Source: Dermacoccus nishinomiyaensis (GTDB taxonomy: Bacteria > Actinomycetota > Actinomycetes > Actinomycetales > Dermatophilaceae). Taken from it: a stretch of DNA of 64,000 nt. Below are positions 19,903 to 30,644 of the stretch, piece after piece. Within the stretch, counting starts at the first letter, position 1. Each line of letters opens with the position of its first letter. Position numbers and translations under genes: made by a program. The stretch is from NCBI RefSeq assembly GCF_900447535.1, contig NZ_UFXX01000002.1, positions 432,561 to 496,560 of the forward strand, written 5' to 3'. Under the pieces are notes generated by a model. The model was not told where the DNA came from. It worked only from the letters and a program-made list of their open reading frames with translations, and ran no database searches.

Positions 19903-21534
19903 TCAGAGGCGGCCGGCGTGCAGGTCGTCGTCGAATCTCGTCTTGATCTCGACGAGCTCGGCGATGGCGCGTCCGACGTTCGAGGCGACGTCGAGCGCCC
20001 GCACCGGGCCGCCGGGGTTCGCCAGGTGCGCCGCCCGCCCGTGGATGTACGTCGCGACGCTGCATGCTGCCGACGCCTCGATCCCCGCTGCGAGCGCCAC
20101 CCCGACGATGCCCGCGAGGACGTCGCCCGTCCCGGCCGTCGCGAGCCAGTTCGGCGAGCGGTTCTCGACGAAAACAGCCCGGTCGTACGCGATGCCATCG
20201 GCTGATCGTTGCGCCGGACGCGCGATGACGGTCGCGCCGCCCTTGAGCAGCACGACGTATCCCGTCCCGTCGGCCGTGCGACGAGCCCACCGCACGGGGT
20301 CGGCTTCGACGGCCTCACGCGTCACGTCGTCACCGTCGTCGGTGATGCCGAGCAACGCCAGCGCTGACGCGAGTTCCCCCGCATGCGGCGTGATGACGGT
20401 GACGCTGCCCTCGGGCCGCTCGATCTCGTCGAGCCACGTCAGCGCGCCGGCGTCGATGACGACGGGAACGGCCTCGCCGAGCACCTCTATCGCGCTCTCG
20501 TAGCGTTCGGAGTTCTTCTCGCGCTCGCTCACGCCATCGATGCCGGAACCAACGACCCAGGCCTGCACCCGGCCCATGCCGTGGACGGCCTCGGGGACGG
20601 CGGCGAGCACGAGGTCGGACGGACGTGACGGCCCCACGTACCGCACCATGCCGGCGCCGGCCGTCGCGGCCGCCACCGTCCCGAGTACCGCCGCACCGGG
20701 AAACGCGTTGCTGCCCGTCGCCATGCCGACGACGCCGCGCGTGTACTTGTGGTCGTGCGGTCCAGGAATCGGCCAGCGTCCCGCGTACTGCTGCACGCTC
20801 CATCGCAGCGCATCGGTGCTCAGACCGTCGAGCTCGGCGAGCCCGATGTCGACGACTACCACCTCACCCGCCGCGCGTGGGTCGAGCAGCATCGACGTCT
20901 TGAGTGCTCCGAACGTCACCGTGCGGTCAGCCGTGATGCCAGGTGTCGGGCAGTCGACGGCGACGACGTGCGTCTCGCGCCCGATCGCCCGTACGGCAGA
21001 TGCCCACGGCGCCGCGTCCGAGTCGTCCTCGCCATGCGAGCCGCTCGAGCCCCGCGAGGCGCGCGCGCCGATGCCCAGAATGCCGTCGACGACGAGGTCC
21101 GCGGCCGTGATGGTCTGCAGCGAGCGTGGCCCGTCGCAGTGTTCGCCACCGCACTCGCTGTGCGGCCCCTGCGGGTGCTCGATGACGTCGAGACCCGCGT
21201 CGCGCACCGCGGCGAGACCCTCCTCGTGCGCTCTGCCGGCGACGAGCACGACGTCGGCACGCACTTCGAAGTCGCGCGCGAGGTCACGGGCAGCGAACAG
21301 CGCGTCACCGCCGTTGTTCCCAGGCCCGACGAGCACGACGACGCGGTCAGCGCGCAGCCTGCGCACCTCATCGGCGACGACGCGCGCCACCGCAGCGGCA
21401 GCGCGCTGCATGAGCGTGCCGCTCGTCAGCAGCTCGCCGCTCGCCTTCTCCGCCTCACGAACCCACGTCACCGACGCCGTCCGCAGCAGGTCGTCACCGT
21501 CGAGCCGCCCGACGTACTCGATGTCGTTCTCCAT
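19903..21534 (-). CDS. nnr: Bifunctional NAD(P)H-hydrate epimerase / ADP-dependent dehydratase
   Basis: A two-domain repair enzyme for damaged NADHX/NADPHX. The N-terminal YjeF_N epimerase domain has LVGPGNNGGDALFAARDLA near residue 70 and VVAVDCPTPGITAD. The C-terminal ribokinase-like dehydratase domain has VITPHAGELASALALLG, VVLLKGGATVIA and the ATAGTGDVLAGIVGVALA loop holding the catalytic Asp. I chose the ATG at 21534 (543 aa) because AGGAGG lies 7 nt upstream. Two other ATGs are in frame, at 21540 and at 21615; the latter overlaps the acpS stop as ATGA. The 25 residues between come from a duplicated acpS end (see the repeat entry), which argues against them being original. It follows acpS and precedes alr as in many actinobacteria. 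Confidence 0.9.
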   Translation of the reverse strand: MENDIEYVGRLDGDDLLRTASVTWVREAEKASGELLTSGTLMQRAAAAVARVVADEVRRLRADRVVVLVGPGNNGGDALFAARDLARDFEVRADVVLVAGRAHEEGLAAVRDAGLDVIEHPQGPHSECGGEHCDGPRSLQTITAADLVVDGILGIGARASRGSSGSHGEDDSDAAPWASAVRAIGRETHVVAVDCPTPGITADRTVTFGALKTSMLLDPRAAGEVVVVDIGLAELDGLSTDALRWSVQQYAGRWPIPGPHDHKYTRGVVGMATGSNAFPGAAVLGTVAAATAGAGMVRYVGPSRPSDLVLAAVPEAVHGMGRVQAWVVGSGIDGVSEREKNSERYESAIEVLGEAVPVVIDAGALTWLDEIERPEGSVTVITPHAGELASALALLGITDDGDDVTREAVEADPVRWARRTADGTGYVVLLKGGATVIARPAQRSADGIAYDRAVFVENRSPNWLATAGTGDVLAGIVGVALAAGIEASAACSVATYIHGRAAHLANPGGPVRALDVASNVGRAIAELVEIKTRFDDDLHAGRL

Positions 21535-21655
21535 CGTCATGCCTCCTCGCCCGACGGCCGACGCGAAGCCACCGTCGCCCCAGCTGCCGTGACCCGTAGT
21601 GCAACTCATCGTCATGCCTCCGCGATGACGACGGCCGACGCGATGCCACCGTCGT
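21534..21655. repeat. Direct duplication of the acpS 3' end / nnr start
   Basis: Two copies of about 45 bp, 75 bp apart (about 21534-21577 and 21609-21652), each reading CATCGTCATGCCTCC followed by GACGGCCGACGCGA and GCCACCGTCG. The right copy is the genuine acpS end, encoding DGGIASAVVIAEA; the left encodes the related DGGFASAVGRGG in the nnr frame. Each copy carries a GGAGG followed by an ATG. Confidence 0.75.
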
Positions 21656-21974
21656 GAGTCAGCGAGAGGTGCAGAGCGTCGACACCGAGGTCGTCCATGC
21701 GGGAGGCGACCGTCCCACCCGTGCGCAGGAACGGTTGCCCCTGCGCGTTGGTGTCGACCTCCGCGTCCTGCCAGCTCATCCCGGGCGGCGCGCCGAGCGC
21801 CTTGCTCAACGCCTCCTTCGCCGCGAACCGGGCCGCGAGCGAGCGCACGTGCAGATCACGCTCCAGCGGTGTGAACAAGCGCTCACGCATTCCGGGCGAG
21901 CTTTCCAGTGTCTCGGCGAACCGGTCGATCTCGACGACGTCGATGCCCACTCCCACGATCATGAGTTCAGTCAA
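21612..21974 (-). CDS. acpS: Holo-[acyl-carrier-protein] synthase
   Basis: A 120-residue phosphopantetheinyl transferase that activates acyl carrier protein. The Mg/CoA-binding motif GVGIDVVEIDRF is at residues 8-19 and the second conserved block RSLAARFAAKEALSKALG near 45-62. The C-terminal LHLSLTHDGGIASAVVIAE strand is typical. Length is normal. The ATG at 21974 has only a weak upstream GAGG; an internal ATG at 21962 (MIVGVGIDVV) is the alternative. Its stop lies inside the duplicated segment shared with the nnr start. Confidence 0.93.
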   Translation of the reverse strand: MTELMIVGVGIDVVEIDRFAETLESSPGMRERLFTPLERDLHVRSLAARFAAKEALSKALGAPPGMSWQDAEVDTNAQGQPFLRTGGTVASRMDDLGVDALHLSLTHDGGIASAVVIAEA

Positions 21975-22067
21975 TCACTTGTCGCCTCGAGACCGAGCCC
22001 CCGAGCAACACGGCGCCGTCGTTGACGAACGGGGCGACCGGGCCTCGCGACGCAGGTCGCCGGCATA

Positions 22068-22107
22068 CGACGGGGCGCCCCCACATGGTGGTGGGAGCGC
22101 CCCGTCG
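22068..22107 (-). terminator. glmS terminator hairpin
   Basis: A 17-bp stem (22068-22084 with 22091-22107, one mismatch) with a 6-nt loop, starting 13 nt beyond the glmS stop. GC-rich and without a U-run. Confidence 0.75.
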
Positions 22108-22120
22108 GCGTCGGCGCGCG

Positions 22121-23974
<1,854 letters not shown>

Positions 23975-24063
23975 GCGATTCAGACTACCGGCACGCGCGC
24001 GCCGCCCACGAATCCCCGAACGTTCACGAACCCGTCCCCGCACGGACTTGGCACAATGACACC

Positions 24064-25026
24064 GTGACCCGCGCCCACCACCCGCCGCTGCCGAGCCCCT
24101 ACGTCGAACTCACCCGAGCCGACTGGGCCCGCCTGCGCGACACCCACCCCATCGACCTGACGAGCGACGACGTGCGCCGCCTCGCCGGGCTCGGCGAACG
24201 CATCGACCTCGCCGAGGTCGAGGACGTCTACCTTCCCCTGTCGCGCCTGCTCAACTTCTACGCCGCCGCGACGCAGAACCTGCACCGCACGACGACGGAC
24301 TTCCTCCAGGAACGCCCCGCCAAGACGCCCTTCATCATCGGCGTCGCCGGCTCCGTCGCCGTCGGCAAGTCGACGACCGCCCGCGTCCTGCAAGAACTGC
24401 TCGCGCGCTGGCCCGACACGCCCCGCGTCGAACTCATCACCACCGACGGCTTCCTCTACCCCAACGCCGAACTCGAACGCCGCGGCATCATGGACCGCAA
24501 AGGCTTCCCCGAGAGCTACGACCGACGCGCCCTCGTCCGCTTCGTCGCCGAGGTCAAGGGCGGCAAGGCGGAAGTCGAAGCGCCCGTCTACAGCCACCTC
24601 GTCTACGACATCGTGCCGGACGAGAAGATCGTCGTGCGCCAACCCGACATCCTCATCGTCGAAGGCCTCAACGTCCTGCAACCACCTGTCTCGACGCCCG
24701 GGCAACCCACCCGCTCGACGCTCACCGTCAGCGACTTCTTCGACTTCAGCGTCTACGTCGACGCCCGCGAAACCGACATCCGCGAGTGGTACATCAACCG
24801 GTTCCTGCGCCTACGCGAAACTGCGTTCGCCGACCCCGACTCCTACTTCCACCGCTACGCCCGACTCGACGACGACGAAGCCGTCACCCTCGCCACCCGC
24901 ATCTGGGAGAGCATCAACCTGCCCAACCTCATCGACAACGTCCAACCCACCCGCGGCCGCGCCACCGCCATCCTGCGCAAGAGCAGCAACCACGCCGTCG
25001 ACAGCGTCAAACTGAGGAAGCTGTGA
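24064..25026 (+). CDS. coaA: Type I pantothenate kinase
   Basis: A 320-residue kinase catalysing the first and regulated step of coenzyme A synthesis. The P-loop [14 protein letters not shown] is at residues 93-106, followed by [20 protein letters not shown], the switch region [18 protein letters not shown] and the lid/acceptor region [11 protein letters not shown]. The C-terminal [20 protein letters not shown] is also typical. The start is GTG at 24064, with a CACAAT box at 24051-24056, 7 nt upstream: a leaderless start that is divergent from glmS by only 89 bp. Confidence 0.95.
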   Translation: MTRAHHPPLPSPYVELTRADWARLRDTHPIDLTSDDVRRLAGLGERIDLAEVEDVYLPLSRLLNFYAAATQNLHRTTTDFLQERPAKTPFIIGVAGSVAVGKSTTARVLQELLARWPDTPRVELITTDGFLYPNAELERRGIMDRKGFPESYDRRALVRFVAEVKGGKAEVEAPVYSHLVYDIVPDEKIVVRQPDILIVEGLNVLQPPVSTPGQPTRSTLTVSDFFDFSVYVDARETDIREWYINRFLRLRETAFADPDSYFHRYARLDDDEAVTLATRIWESINLPNLIDNVQPTRGRATAILRKSSNHAVDSVKLRKL

Positions 25027-25176
25027 TGTCCCTCGTCGCCATCACGCAAGGTTGCCTGCGCAACGAGCGGTCGGCGAGCGGGACGTCAGAGCAACTCGCG
25101 CACCTGCACCGGCGCGTACCGATGCGGCCGTCAAGCTGATGGTCTGCGGGCAAGGCGGTCCTGCACCCCTGACGGG

Positions 25177-25593
25177 TCAGTGGGTGCGGGCGCGCTCGTC
25201 GGAATCGAAACGGTCGCGGACGTCGTCGCGCTCGAAGACCTCGTCGTCCTGGTCGAAGGCCCCGTGGCGGCGCTCGGCCGCGTCGAAGTCGTCATCCAGA
25301 TCGTCGAGAGTGTCGAAGTCGTCGCGCGACTCCTCATCCGGGTGACGACGGCGATCCGCCGCCCACAACGCCATCCAGACGACGGCGAACAGCGCCGCCA
25401 CCGCGAGACCCGCGAGCAAGCCACCCCCCGCGCCGAACAGGAACTGCGAGCCGACGCCGGTGCGCTTGCTCTCCCCGAACTCCGGTGCCGCACCCGACGA
25501 CGCCTTCCCGGCACTGACCGCAGCGAAGACCGTCGCGACGAACGCGACAACCCAGTACGCGATCCCGAAGAGCTTGTTCTGGACGAGACGCAC
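25177..25593 (-). CDS. Hypothetical membrane protein with acidic tail
   Basis: A 138-residue protein with two hydrophobic helices, about residues 9-30 (IAYWVVAFVATVFAAVSAG) and 52-75 (GAGGGLLAGLAVAALFAVVW), linked by a short loop. A strongly acidic cytoplasmic tail follows, rich in Asp and Glu (DDFDTLDDLDDDFDAAERRH). The GTG at 25593 is chosen because AGGAAGG lies 7 nt upstream; an in-frame ATG at 25653 has no such site. I do not recognise the family. It lies between coaA and phoH2 on the opposite strand to coaA. Function unknown. Confidence 0.7.
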   Translation of the reverse strand: MRLVQNKLFGIAYWVVAFVATVFAAVSAGKASSGAAPEFGESKRTGVGSQFLFGAGGGLLAGLAVAALFAVVWMALWAADRRRHPDEESRDDFDTLDDLDDDFDAAERRHGAFDQDDEVFERDDVRDRFDSDERARTH

Positions 25594-25792
25594 GGTCGAG
25601 CCTTCCTCACGATCGGTGACCCGCCACCTCCCCGCGGCGGATCGTCGAAGCACACGCTACCCAGTCACGAGCCCACTGCGCGCGCGCCACACCGACACCG
25701 CTGCCACCGGCTCACATCGGACGCCGCGTGCCCGCGGCCAGACCCCGTCAGGCCCCACGCGTCGGCGACACGATCAGCCCACGCGCCGGCCG

Positions 25793-27205
25793 TCAGTTCG
25801 CGAGCACCGACGTCACGAGCGCCGCGATGGGGCTGCGTTCCGACCGCGTCAACGTCACGTGCCCGAACAGTGCGTGCCCCTTAAGCTTCTCGACGACCGC
25901 GGCGATGCCGTCATGGCGCCCCACCCGCAGGTTGTCGCGCTGCGCGACGTCATGCGTCAGCACGACGCGCGAGTTCTGGCCCATGCGCGACAGCACCGTC
26001 AGCAGCACGTTGCGCTCCAACGACTGCGCCTCGTCGACGATGACGAACGCGTCGTGCAGCGAACGCCCACGGATGTGCGTCAGTGGCAGCACCTCGAGCA
26101 GGTCGCGCGCGATGATCTCGTCGACGACCTCCTTGCTCACGACGGCGCCGAGCGTGTCGAACACCGCCTGAGCCCACGGGCCCATCTTGTCGTTCTCACT
26201 GCCCGGCAAGTACCCGAGCTCCTGGCCGCCGACGGCGTACAGCGGGCGGAAGACGATCACCTTGCGGTGCGCGCGACGCTCCATGACCGCCTCGAGGCCC
26301 GCGCACAGCGCGAGCGCGCTCTTGCCGGTGCCGGCCTTCCCGCCGAGGCTGACGATGCCGACGTCGAGGTCGCTCAACAGGTCGATGGCGATGCGCTGCT
26401 CGGCGGAGCGGCCGTACAACCCGAACAGGTCGCGGTCGCCGCGCACGATCTTCACCACGTTTCCCGGCATGACGCGCCCGAGCGCCGAACCGGACGCCTC
26501 GCCGTCGGCGCTCAGGATGACGCCGGTGTTGACGGGCAGATCCTCGAGGCCGTCGAGCGTGACGCGCCCCGTCGCGTACAGGGTGTCGATCTCACTCGCG
26601 TCGACGCTGCGTTCGACGATGCCCGTCCACCCCGAGTCGGGCACCCCGTCGGCGCGGTACTCATCGGCCGACAGCCCGGTTGCGGACGCCTTGATGCGCA
26701 TCGGCAGGTCCTTGCTCACCACCGTCACGTCGTGGCCCTCGGCCGCGAAGTTGGCGGCGACCGCGAGGATGCGCGAGTCGTTGTCACCGAGTCGGAAACC
26801 CGCGGGCAGGGCGGCGGGGTCGGTGTGGTTGAGTTCGACGCGCAGCGTGCCGCCATCACCGATCGGGACGGGGTGGTCGAGGCGGCCGTGACGCACGCGC
26901 AGGTCGTCGAGCAGGCGCAGGCACTCACGCGCATAGTAGCCGAGCTCGGGGTGATGACGCTTGGCCTCGAGCTCGGTGACGACGACGACTGGGAGCACGA
27001 CGTGGTGCTCGGCGAACCGGGTGAACGCGCGCGGGTCGGACAACAGCACGGACGTGTCGAGCACGTACGTCTTGACGCGCTGGGCGACGGCGGCGTTCGT
27101 CGTCGCGCCGTCATCGGTTCCGGGCCTGAGGCCCGATTCGAGCTGGGTGGTCGAGGTGAGCGCGCCCGCGGCGCCCTCCGTCGTGAGGGTGTCCGCCAGG
27201 GTCAT
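25793..27205 (-). CDS. PhoH2-type protein (PIN RNase domain fused to PhoH ATPase/helicase)
   Basis: A 470-residue two-domain protein. Residues about 45-175 form a PIN domain ([17 protein letters not shown] with the first acidic residue, [15 protein letters not shown], and [13 protein letters not shown]). The PhoH P-loop domain follows: Walker [14 protein letters not shown] at residues 288-299 and Walker [18 protein letters not shown]-PhoH proteins of mycobacteria unwind and cleave RNA. Here there is no upstream small antitoxin-like gene (PhoAT) in the 162 bp before the start. Placed between coaA and the isoprenyl transferase as in mycobacterial gene order. Confidence 0.93.
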   Translation of the reverse strand: MTLADTLTTEGAAGALTSTTQLESGLRPGTDDGATTNAAVAQRVKTYVLDTSVLLSDPRAFTRFAEHHVVLPVVVVTELEAKRHHPELGYYARECLRLLDDLRVRHGRLDHPVPIGDGGTLRVELNHTDPAALPAGFRLGDNDSRILAVAANFAAEGHDVTVVSKDLPMRIKASATGLSADEYRADGVPDSGWTGIVERSVDASEIDTLYATGRVTLDGLEDLPVNTGVILSADGEASGSALGRVMPGNVVKIVRGDRDLFGLYGRSAEQRIAIDLLSDLDVGIVSLGGKAGTGKSALALCAGLEAVMERRAHRKVIVFRPLYAVGGQELGYLPGSENDKMGPWAQAVFDTLGAVVSKEVVDEIIARDLLEVLPLTHIRGRSLHDAFVIVDEAQSLERNVLLTVLSRMGQNSRVVLTHDVAQRDNLRVGRHDGIAAVVEKLKGHALFGHVTLTRSERSPIAALVTSVLAN

Positions 27206-27367
27206 CGTCGATTCCTCGGGTCACGGGTGCGAACGCGCCGGCCGGGCGCCCGCGAGGAGCCGTCGTGCACCCCTCGTCCTCGACGCTAACGGCGGCGCCA
27301 CCGCAGGTCGGCGGCCAGCCTGAGAAGCCTGCATGAACTTCACGTGAATGGCCGCCGCAGCGACGCG

Positions 27368-28132
27368 TCACGACCCGAAACGACGCTCGCGTTCGGCGTA
27401 GGCGCGCAGCGCGCGCAGGAAGTCGACGCGACGGAAGTCGGGCCAGAACGCTTCGCAGAAGTAGAACTCGCTGTGCGCCGACTGCCACAGCAGGAAGCCG
27501 CCGAGGCGCTGCTCCCCCGAGGTGCGGATGACGAGATCCGGGTCGGGCTGGCCCTTCGTGTAGAGGTAGTCGCCAACGCTGTCGATCGTCAGACGCTGCG
27601 CGAGCTGCGTCATGTCCTCACCGCGCTCGGCCGCGTCGAGCAGGATGGCGCGGAAAGCGTCGACGATCTCCTGACGCCCGCCGTACCCGACGGCGATGTT
27701 GACGACCATTCCGTCGCCGTCCTGCGTCGCGCTGACGGCGTTCTCCAGCCGGGTGCGCGTCGCCTCCGGCAGCAGCCCGAGGGCGCCGACGAGGTTGAAC
27801 CGGCGGTTGCCGGCTGCGGAGAGTTCGTCGACGACGTCCTCGATGATGGCGAGCAGTGGCGCGAGCTCGGTCTCGCTGCGCTTGAGGTTGTCGGTCGACA
27901 GCAACCACAGCGTCACGACCTCGATGCCGAGCTCCTCGCACCACGTGAGCAACGGTTCGATGTTGTCGGCGCCCGCCTTGTGACCGTGCGCGGTGTTCGC
28001 GCCCCTCTTCTTCGCCCAGCGACGGTTTCCGTCGAGCATGAGGCCGACGTGACGCGGGAGACGCTCAGGAGGCAGGCCCTTGACGAGTTGGCGCTCGTAG
28101 GCGGTGTACAGCACGTCGCCCGGTCCGCGCAT
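27368..28132 (-). CDS. Cis-isoprenyl diphosphate synthase (UppS family, Rv1086-like)
   Basis: A 254-residue Z-prenyltransferase. Conserved features are LMLDGNRRWAKKRG with catalytic Asp34, TLWLLSTDNLKRSETEL, NIAVGYGGRQEIVDAF, and the end region DLVIRTSGEQRLGGFLLWQS with EFYFCEAFWPDFR. The family makes either short-chain Z,E-farnesyl diphosphate or long-chain undecaprenyl/decaprenyl diphosphate. Neighbouring mca, greA, metB-like, coaA and phoH2 genes parallel the mycobacterial Rv1079-Rv1095 order, which points to the short-chain Rv1086 type, but chain length is inference. The ATG at 28132 has a strong GAGGAGG 6 nt upstream; earlier starts in the same frame have none. Confidence 0.92.
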   Translation of the reverse strand: MRGPGDVLYTAYERQLVKGLPPERLPRHVGLMLDGNRRWAKKRGANTAHGHKAGADNIEPLLTWCEELGIEVVTLWLLSTDNLKRSETELAPLLAIIEDVVDELSAAGNRRFNLVGALGLLPEATRTRLENAVSATQDGDGMVVNIAVGYGGRQEIVDAFRAILLDAAERGEDMTQLAQRLTIDSVGDYLYTKGQPDPDLVIRTSGEQRLGGFLLWQSAHSEFYFCEAFWPDFRRVDFLRALRAYAERERRFGS

Positions 28133-28174
28133 GGCTGCCTCCTCGTGGTGTGGCGCTGGGTTGACGATAGCAAC

Positions 28175-28199
28175 GCCGGAGCAGGTGGCCTGCCCCGGC
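28175..28199 (-). terminator. Hairpin after the small membrane protein gene
   Basis: 11-nt arms (28175-28185, 28189-28199) with one mismatch and a TGG loop, 10 nt past the stop of the gene at 28210-28422. Confidence 0.55.
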
Positions 28200-28209
28200 G
28201 CCGCGACGA

Positions 28210-28422
28210 TCAGTGCTGTGCGCTGCCGATCGGGTCGTCGTCCCCGCGCGGCGCGGAGTCTGCCTCGCGTGCGCCGACGCTCTGCTCGCGCTCGGTGAAC
28301 GTCATCTTGCGCAGGTGCGTGTTCATCGAACGGAACAGGAACCAGCACGCGAGCGCCAGGCCGAAGAGCACGAGAAAACCCCAGATGCCTGCGGTGACCT
28401 CGACGGATTCGTTGCCGCCCAT
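28210..28422 (-). CDS. Small single-pass membrane protein (downstream of mca)
   Basis: A 70-residue protein with one hydrophobic helix at about residues 12-30 (GIWGFLVLFGLALACWFLF) and a charged cytoplasmic C-terminus (MTFTEREQSVGAREADSAPR). Its ATG overlaps the mca stop as TGATG, so it is coupled to mca. A small membrane protein in this position is conserved in mycobacteria (Rv1083-like). Function unknown; coding status rests on the coupling, codon use and conserved position. Confidence 0.8.
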   Translation of the reverse strand: MGGNESVEVTAGIWGFLVLFGLALACWFLFRSMNTHLRKMTFTEREQSVGAREADSAPRGDDDPIGSAQH

Positions 28423-29363
28423 CAGTGTTCCTTCCGTTCGACGACGTCGTCGATCACCATTGTGACAGCGCCGCTCGTCGCGAGTGCATCCGCCTGCTCG
28501 GGTGATCCGAGCCCGGCGAACAGGTCGTCCTCGTCCGGGGTGAGCGGCACCGCGCTCAGTGCGAGGTCCCATTCCTCTGTCGGCCACGCCTCGCCCTGCT
28601 CGCGCGCGTCGAGCGCGAAGAACATGCCGTCGGGGTCGATCTGCGTCGCGTGGGCGAGCAACGCGCGCGAGCGCACGTCGAACCACTCGTCGCAGCGCAC
28701 CCGCGTCGTGACGCGCCCCTCGGGCCGGTCGCTGCGGCGCTCCAGCCATTCGGGGTACGGCGAATCGCGCCCGTCCTTCACGAGGGCCTCGTGGTAGGCG
28801 CTCAGCTTCGCGCGGGTGAAGGTGCGGTCGTAGTAGACCTTGAGCGGCTGCCACGGCGCACCGGCGTGCGGGTAGGCGTCCGGATCGCCCGCCGCGCGGA
28901 CGGCGGCGATCGTCACGACGTGCGTCATGATGTGGTCCGGGTGCGGGTAACCGCCGTTCTCGTCGTACGTCGTGACGACGTGGGGGCGGCGCTCGCGGAT
29001 GACCCGCACGAGCGCCTCGACGGTGATGTCGAGCGGCTCCAGCGCGAAGCAACCGTCGGGCAGCGGCGGCAGCGGGTCCCCCTCGGGCAGACCCGAATCG
29101 ACGAAGCCCAGCCAGACGTGCTCGAAGCCGACGACCTCGCGCGCCTTCGCCATCTCCGCGCGACGCAGCGCGACGAGGTCACTCTTGACCTGCGGGTCGT
29201 CGACGAGGCGCGGGTTGAGCACGTCACCACGTTCGCCGCCGGTGCAGGTGACGACGGTGACGTCGTCCCCCTCGGCGAGGTAGCGCGCCATCGTCGCTGC
29301 GCCCTTGCTCGATTCGTCGTCGGGGTGCGCGTGCACCGCCATGAGCCGGAATCCGCCTGCCAC
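28422..29363 (-). CDS. mca: Mycothiol S-conjugate amidase
   Basis: A 313-residue zinc amidase that cleaves mycothiol conjugates of electrophiles into a mercapturic acid and GlcN-Ins. The metal site MAVHAHPDDESSKGAATMA (His13, Asp16) and YPHPDHIMTHVVTIAA with the third ligand are intact. It resembles MshB but has Mca-type segments such as CTGGERGDVLNPRL and LGFVDSGLPEGDPLPPLPDG. The GTG at 29363 is used because GAGG lies 6 nt upstream and the protein then begins just before the conserved motif; the frame stays open to 29462 without support. Presence of Mca implies that the organism makes mycothiol. Confidence 0.93.
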   Translation of the reverse strand: MAGGFRLMAVHAHPDDESSKGAATMARYLAEGDDVTVVTCTGGERGDVLNPRLVDDPQVKSDLVALRRAEMAKAREVVGFEHVWLGFVDSGLPEGDPLPPLPDGCFALEPLDITVEALVRVIRERRPHVVTTYDENGGYPHPDHIMTHVVTIAAVRAAGDPDAYPHAGAPWQPLKVYYDRTFTRAKLSAYHEALVKDGRDSPYPEWLERRSDRPEGRVTTRVRCDEWFDVRSRALLAHATQIDPDGMFFALDAREQGEAWPTEEWDLALSAVPLTPDEDDLFAGLGSPEQADALATSGAVTMVIDDVVERKEH

Positions 29364-29443
29364 CTGACACCTCGTATCGTGAGACCTGTTGAACTGCTCC
29401 GCAGGCGAACCCGCGAAGCACCCATTGTGACAAAGGAGAGCGA

Positions 29444-29833
29444 GTGCCCCTCGAACGCCCACGGGCCGAACAACGCAAGTGGTGGATCATCGGCACGCTC
29501 GGCGTGGTCCTCATGACGGCGTTCTGCATCTGGTTCGGCATCCAGTGGACGTCGAACACGGTCACCGCGAACCAACACGGCTTCAAGGTGCTCTCCGACG
29601 ATCGCATCCAGGTGAGCTGGGACGTCATCCCCAGCGACAAGGACAAGCCGGTGACCTGCACGCTCATCGCGCTCAATGACCGCCGCGACGTCCTCGGTTC
29701 GAAGTCGGTCTCGCTCAAGCCGAGCCCCTACGACTCGACGACGTACACCGACGTCGTGCGCACCACGTCGCGCGCCGTCTCGGGCACCGTCAAGGAGTGT
29801 CACTACACGGGCGAGAAGGCTCAGGCCGAGTGA
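29444..29833 (+). CDS. DUF4307 family membrane protein
   Basis: A 129-residue protein with a single N-terminal membrane helix (about residues 13-33, WWIIGTLGVVLMTAFCIWFG) and an outside beta-rich domain of about 95 residues. The latter includes FKVLSDDRIQVSWDVIPSDK and VTCTLIALNDRRDVLGSKSV, matching DUF4307, a family found next to mca and greA in actinobacteria. The start is GTG at 29444 with AAAGGAGAG just upstream. It is divergent from mca across 80 bp. Function unknown. Confidence 0.85.
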   Translation: MPLERPRAEQRKWWIIGTLGVVLMTAFCIWFGIQWTSNTVTANQHGFKVLSDDRIQVSWDVIPSDKDKPVTCTLIALNDRRDVLGSKSVSLKPSPYDSTTYTDVVRTTSRAVSGTVKECHYTGEKAQAE

Positions 29834-29919
29834 CGTCGCGGCGTCGATGCCGCGGCACACTCTCCCGCTGACGACGCGCGCAAGAGCCGTCGACGACGTG
29901 CGTTCTCGCGCCATGGCGC

Positions 29920-29925
29920 TAGAAT
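29920..29925 (+). promoter_or_regulatory. Putative greA -10 box
   Basis: TAGAAT at 29920-29925 is the best -10 match upstream of greA; no clear -35 is seen. It implies a leader of about 110 nt with an imperfect stem (CTTTCG with CGAAAG, about 29991-30026) before the ribosome-binding site AAGGAG. Confidence 0.45.
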
Positions 29926-30041
29926 GGTGGTTTCACCTGGGCTGAGACGCGCACCGCCGCCGGCGGACACCGCAGCGTCTTGGCCTTGTTCTTTCGTGCG
30001 GGAGACCGTGCGAGACCCGAAAGCACAGCAAGGAGAAGACC

Positions 30042-30533
30042 GTGAGCGAGACCACCACCTCCTCCAGCTTCCTGACGCAGGACGCATACGACCGTCTCTC
30101 GGCGGAACTCGAGCACCTCAAGGGAGAGGGCCGTTCCGACATCGCGAAGCGCATCGAAGCCGCGCGCGAGGAGGGCGACCTCAAGGAGAACGGTGGCTAC
30201 CACGCCGCCAAGGAGGAGCAGGGCAAGATGGAGGCCCGCATCCGCCAGCTCGAGTCGCTGCTGCGCGACGCCGTCGTCGGGGAGGCACCGAAGGACAACG
30301 GCATCGTCGACTCCGGCATGGTCGTCACCGTCGAGATGTTCGGTGACACCGAGACGTTCCTGCTCGGCAGCCGTGAGATCGCCGGGGACGCCGACATCGA
30401 CGTCTACTCCGAGCAGTCGCCGCTCGGTGAGGCGATCATGGGCAAGAAGGTCGGCGAGGAGACCTCCTACGACGCCCCGAACGGCAAGACGATCGAGGTC
30501 AAGATCGTCGACGCGAAGCCGTACGCCGGCTGA
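30042..30533 (+). CDS. greA: Transcription elongation factor GreA
   Basis: A 163-residue GreA that rescues backtracked RNA polymerase by stimulating transcript cleavage. The N-terminal coiled coil (QDAYDRLSAELEHLKGEGRS, IEAAREEGDLKENGGYHAAK) carries the acidic tip residues. The C-terminal FKBP-like domain has GSREIAGDADIDVYSEQSPL and GEAIMGKKVGEETSYDAPNG. Length is normal. AAGGAG at 30030-30035 precedes the ATG by 6 nt. A strong hairpin terminator follows 17 nt after the stop. Neighbours mca and metB-like match the conserved actinobacterial order. Confidence 0.96.
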   Translation: MSETTTSSSFLTQDAYDRLSAELEHLKGEGRSDIAKRIEAAREEGDLKENGGYHAAKEEQGKMEARIRQLESLLRDAVVGEAPKDNGIVDSGMVVTVEMFGDTETFLLGSREIAGDADIDVYSEQSPLGEAIMGKKVGEETSYDAPNGKTIEVKIVDAKPYAG

Positions 30534-30550
30534 CGCATCGTTCGGCACGA

Positions 30551-30591
30551 CACGAAGAGGGCAGCCCCGTGGTGGGGTTGCCCTCTTCGTG
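30551..30591. terminator. greA terminator
   Basis: An 18-bp stem with one G:U (30551-30568 with 30574-30591) and a 5-nt loop. It lies between converging greA and the small gene at 30645, and can serve both. Confidence 0.85.
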
Positions 30592-30644
30592 CATCCGACG
30601 CGACGCGTGCGCCGGCTCCGGTGTGCGCGGCCGGCTGGTCCGCC

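Noticed and set aside
23975..24063. glmS ribozyme or other leader riboswitch
   Set aside because: The -10 box lies 7 nt from the glmS start, leaving no room for a leader RNA.
25023..25139. A 37-codon frame starting right after coaA
   Set aside because: Too short, no ribosome-binding site, no resemblance to known small proteins.
27339..27348. Palindrome TTCACGTGAA upstream of the isoprenyl transferase stop as an operator
   Set aside because: A lone 10-bp palindrome with no promoter geometry around it; likely chance.
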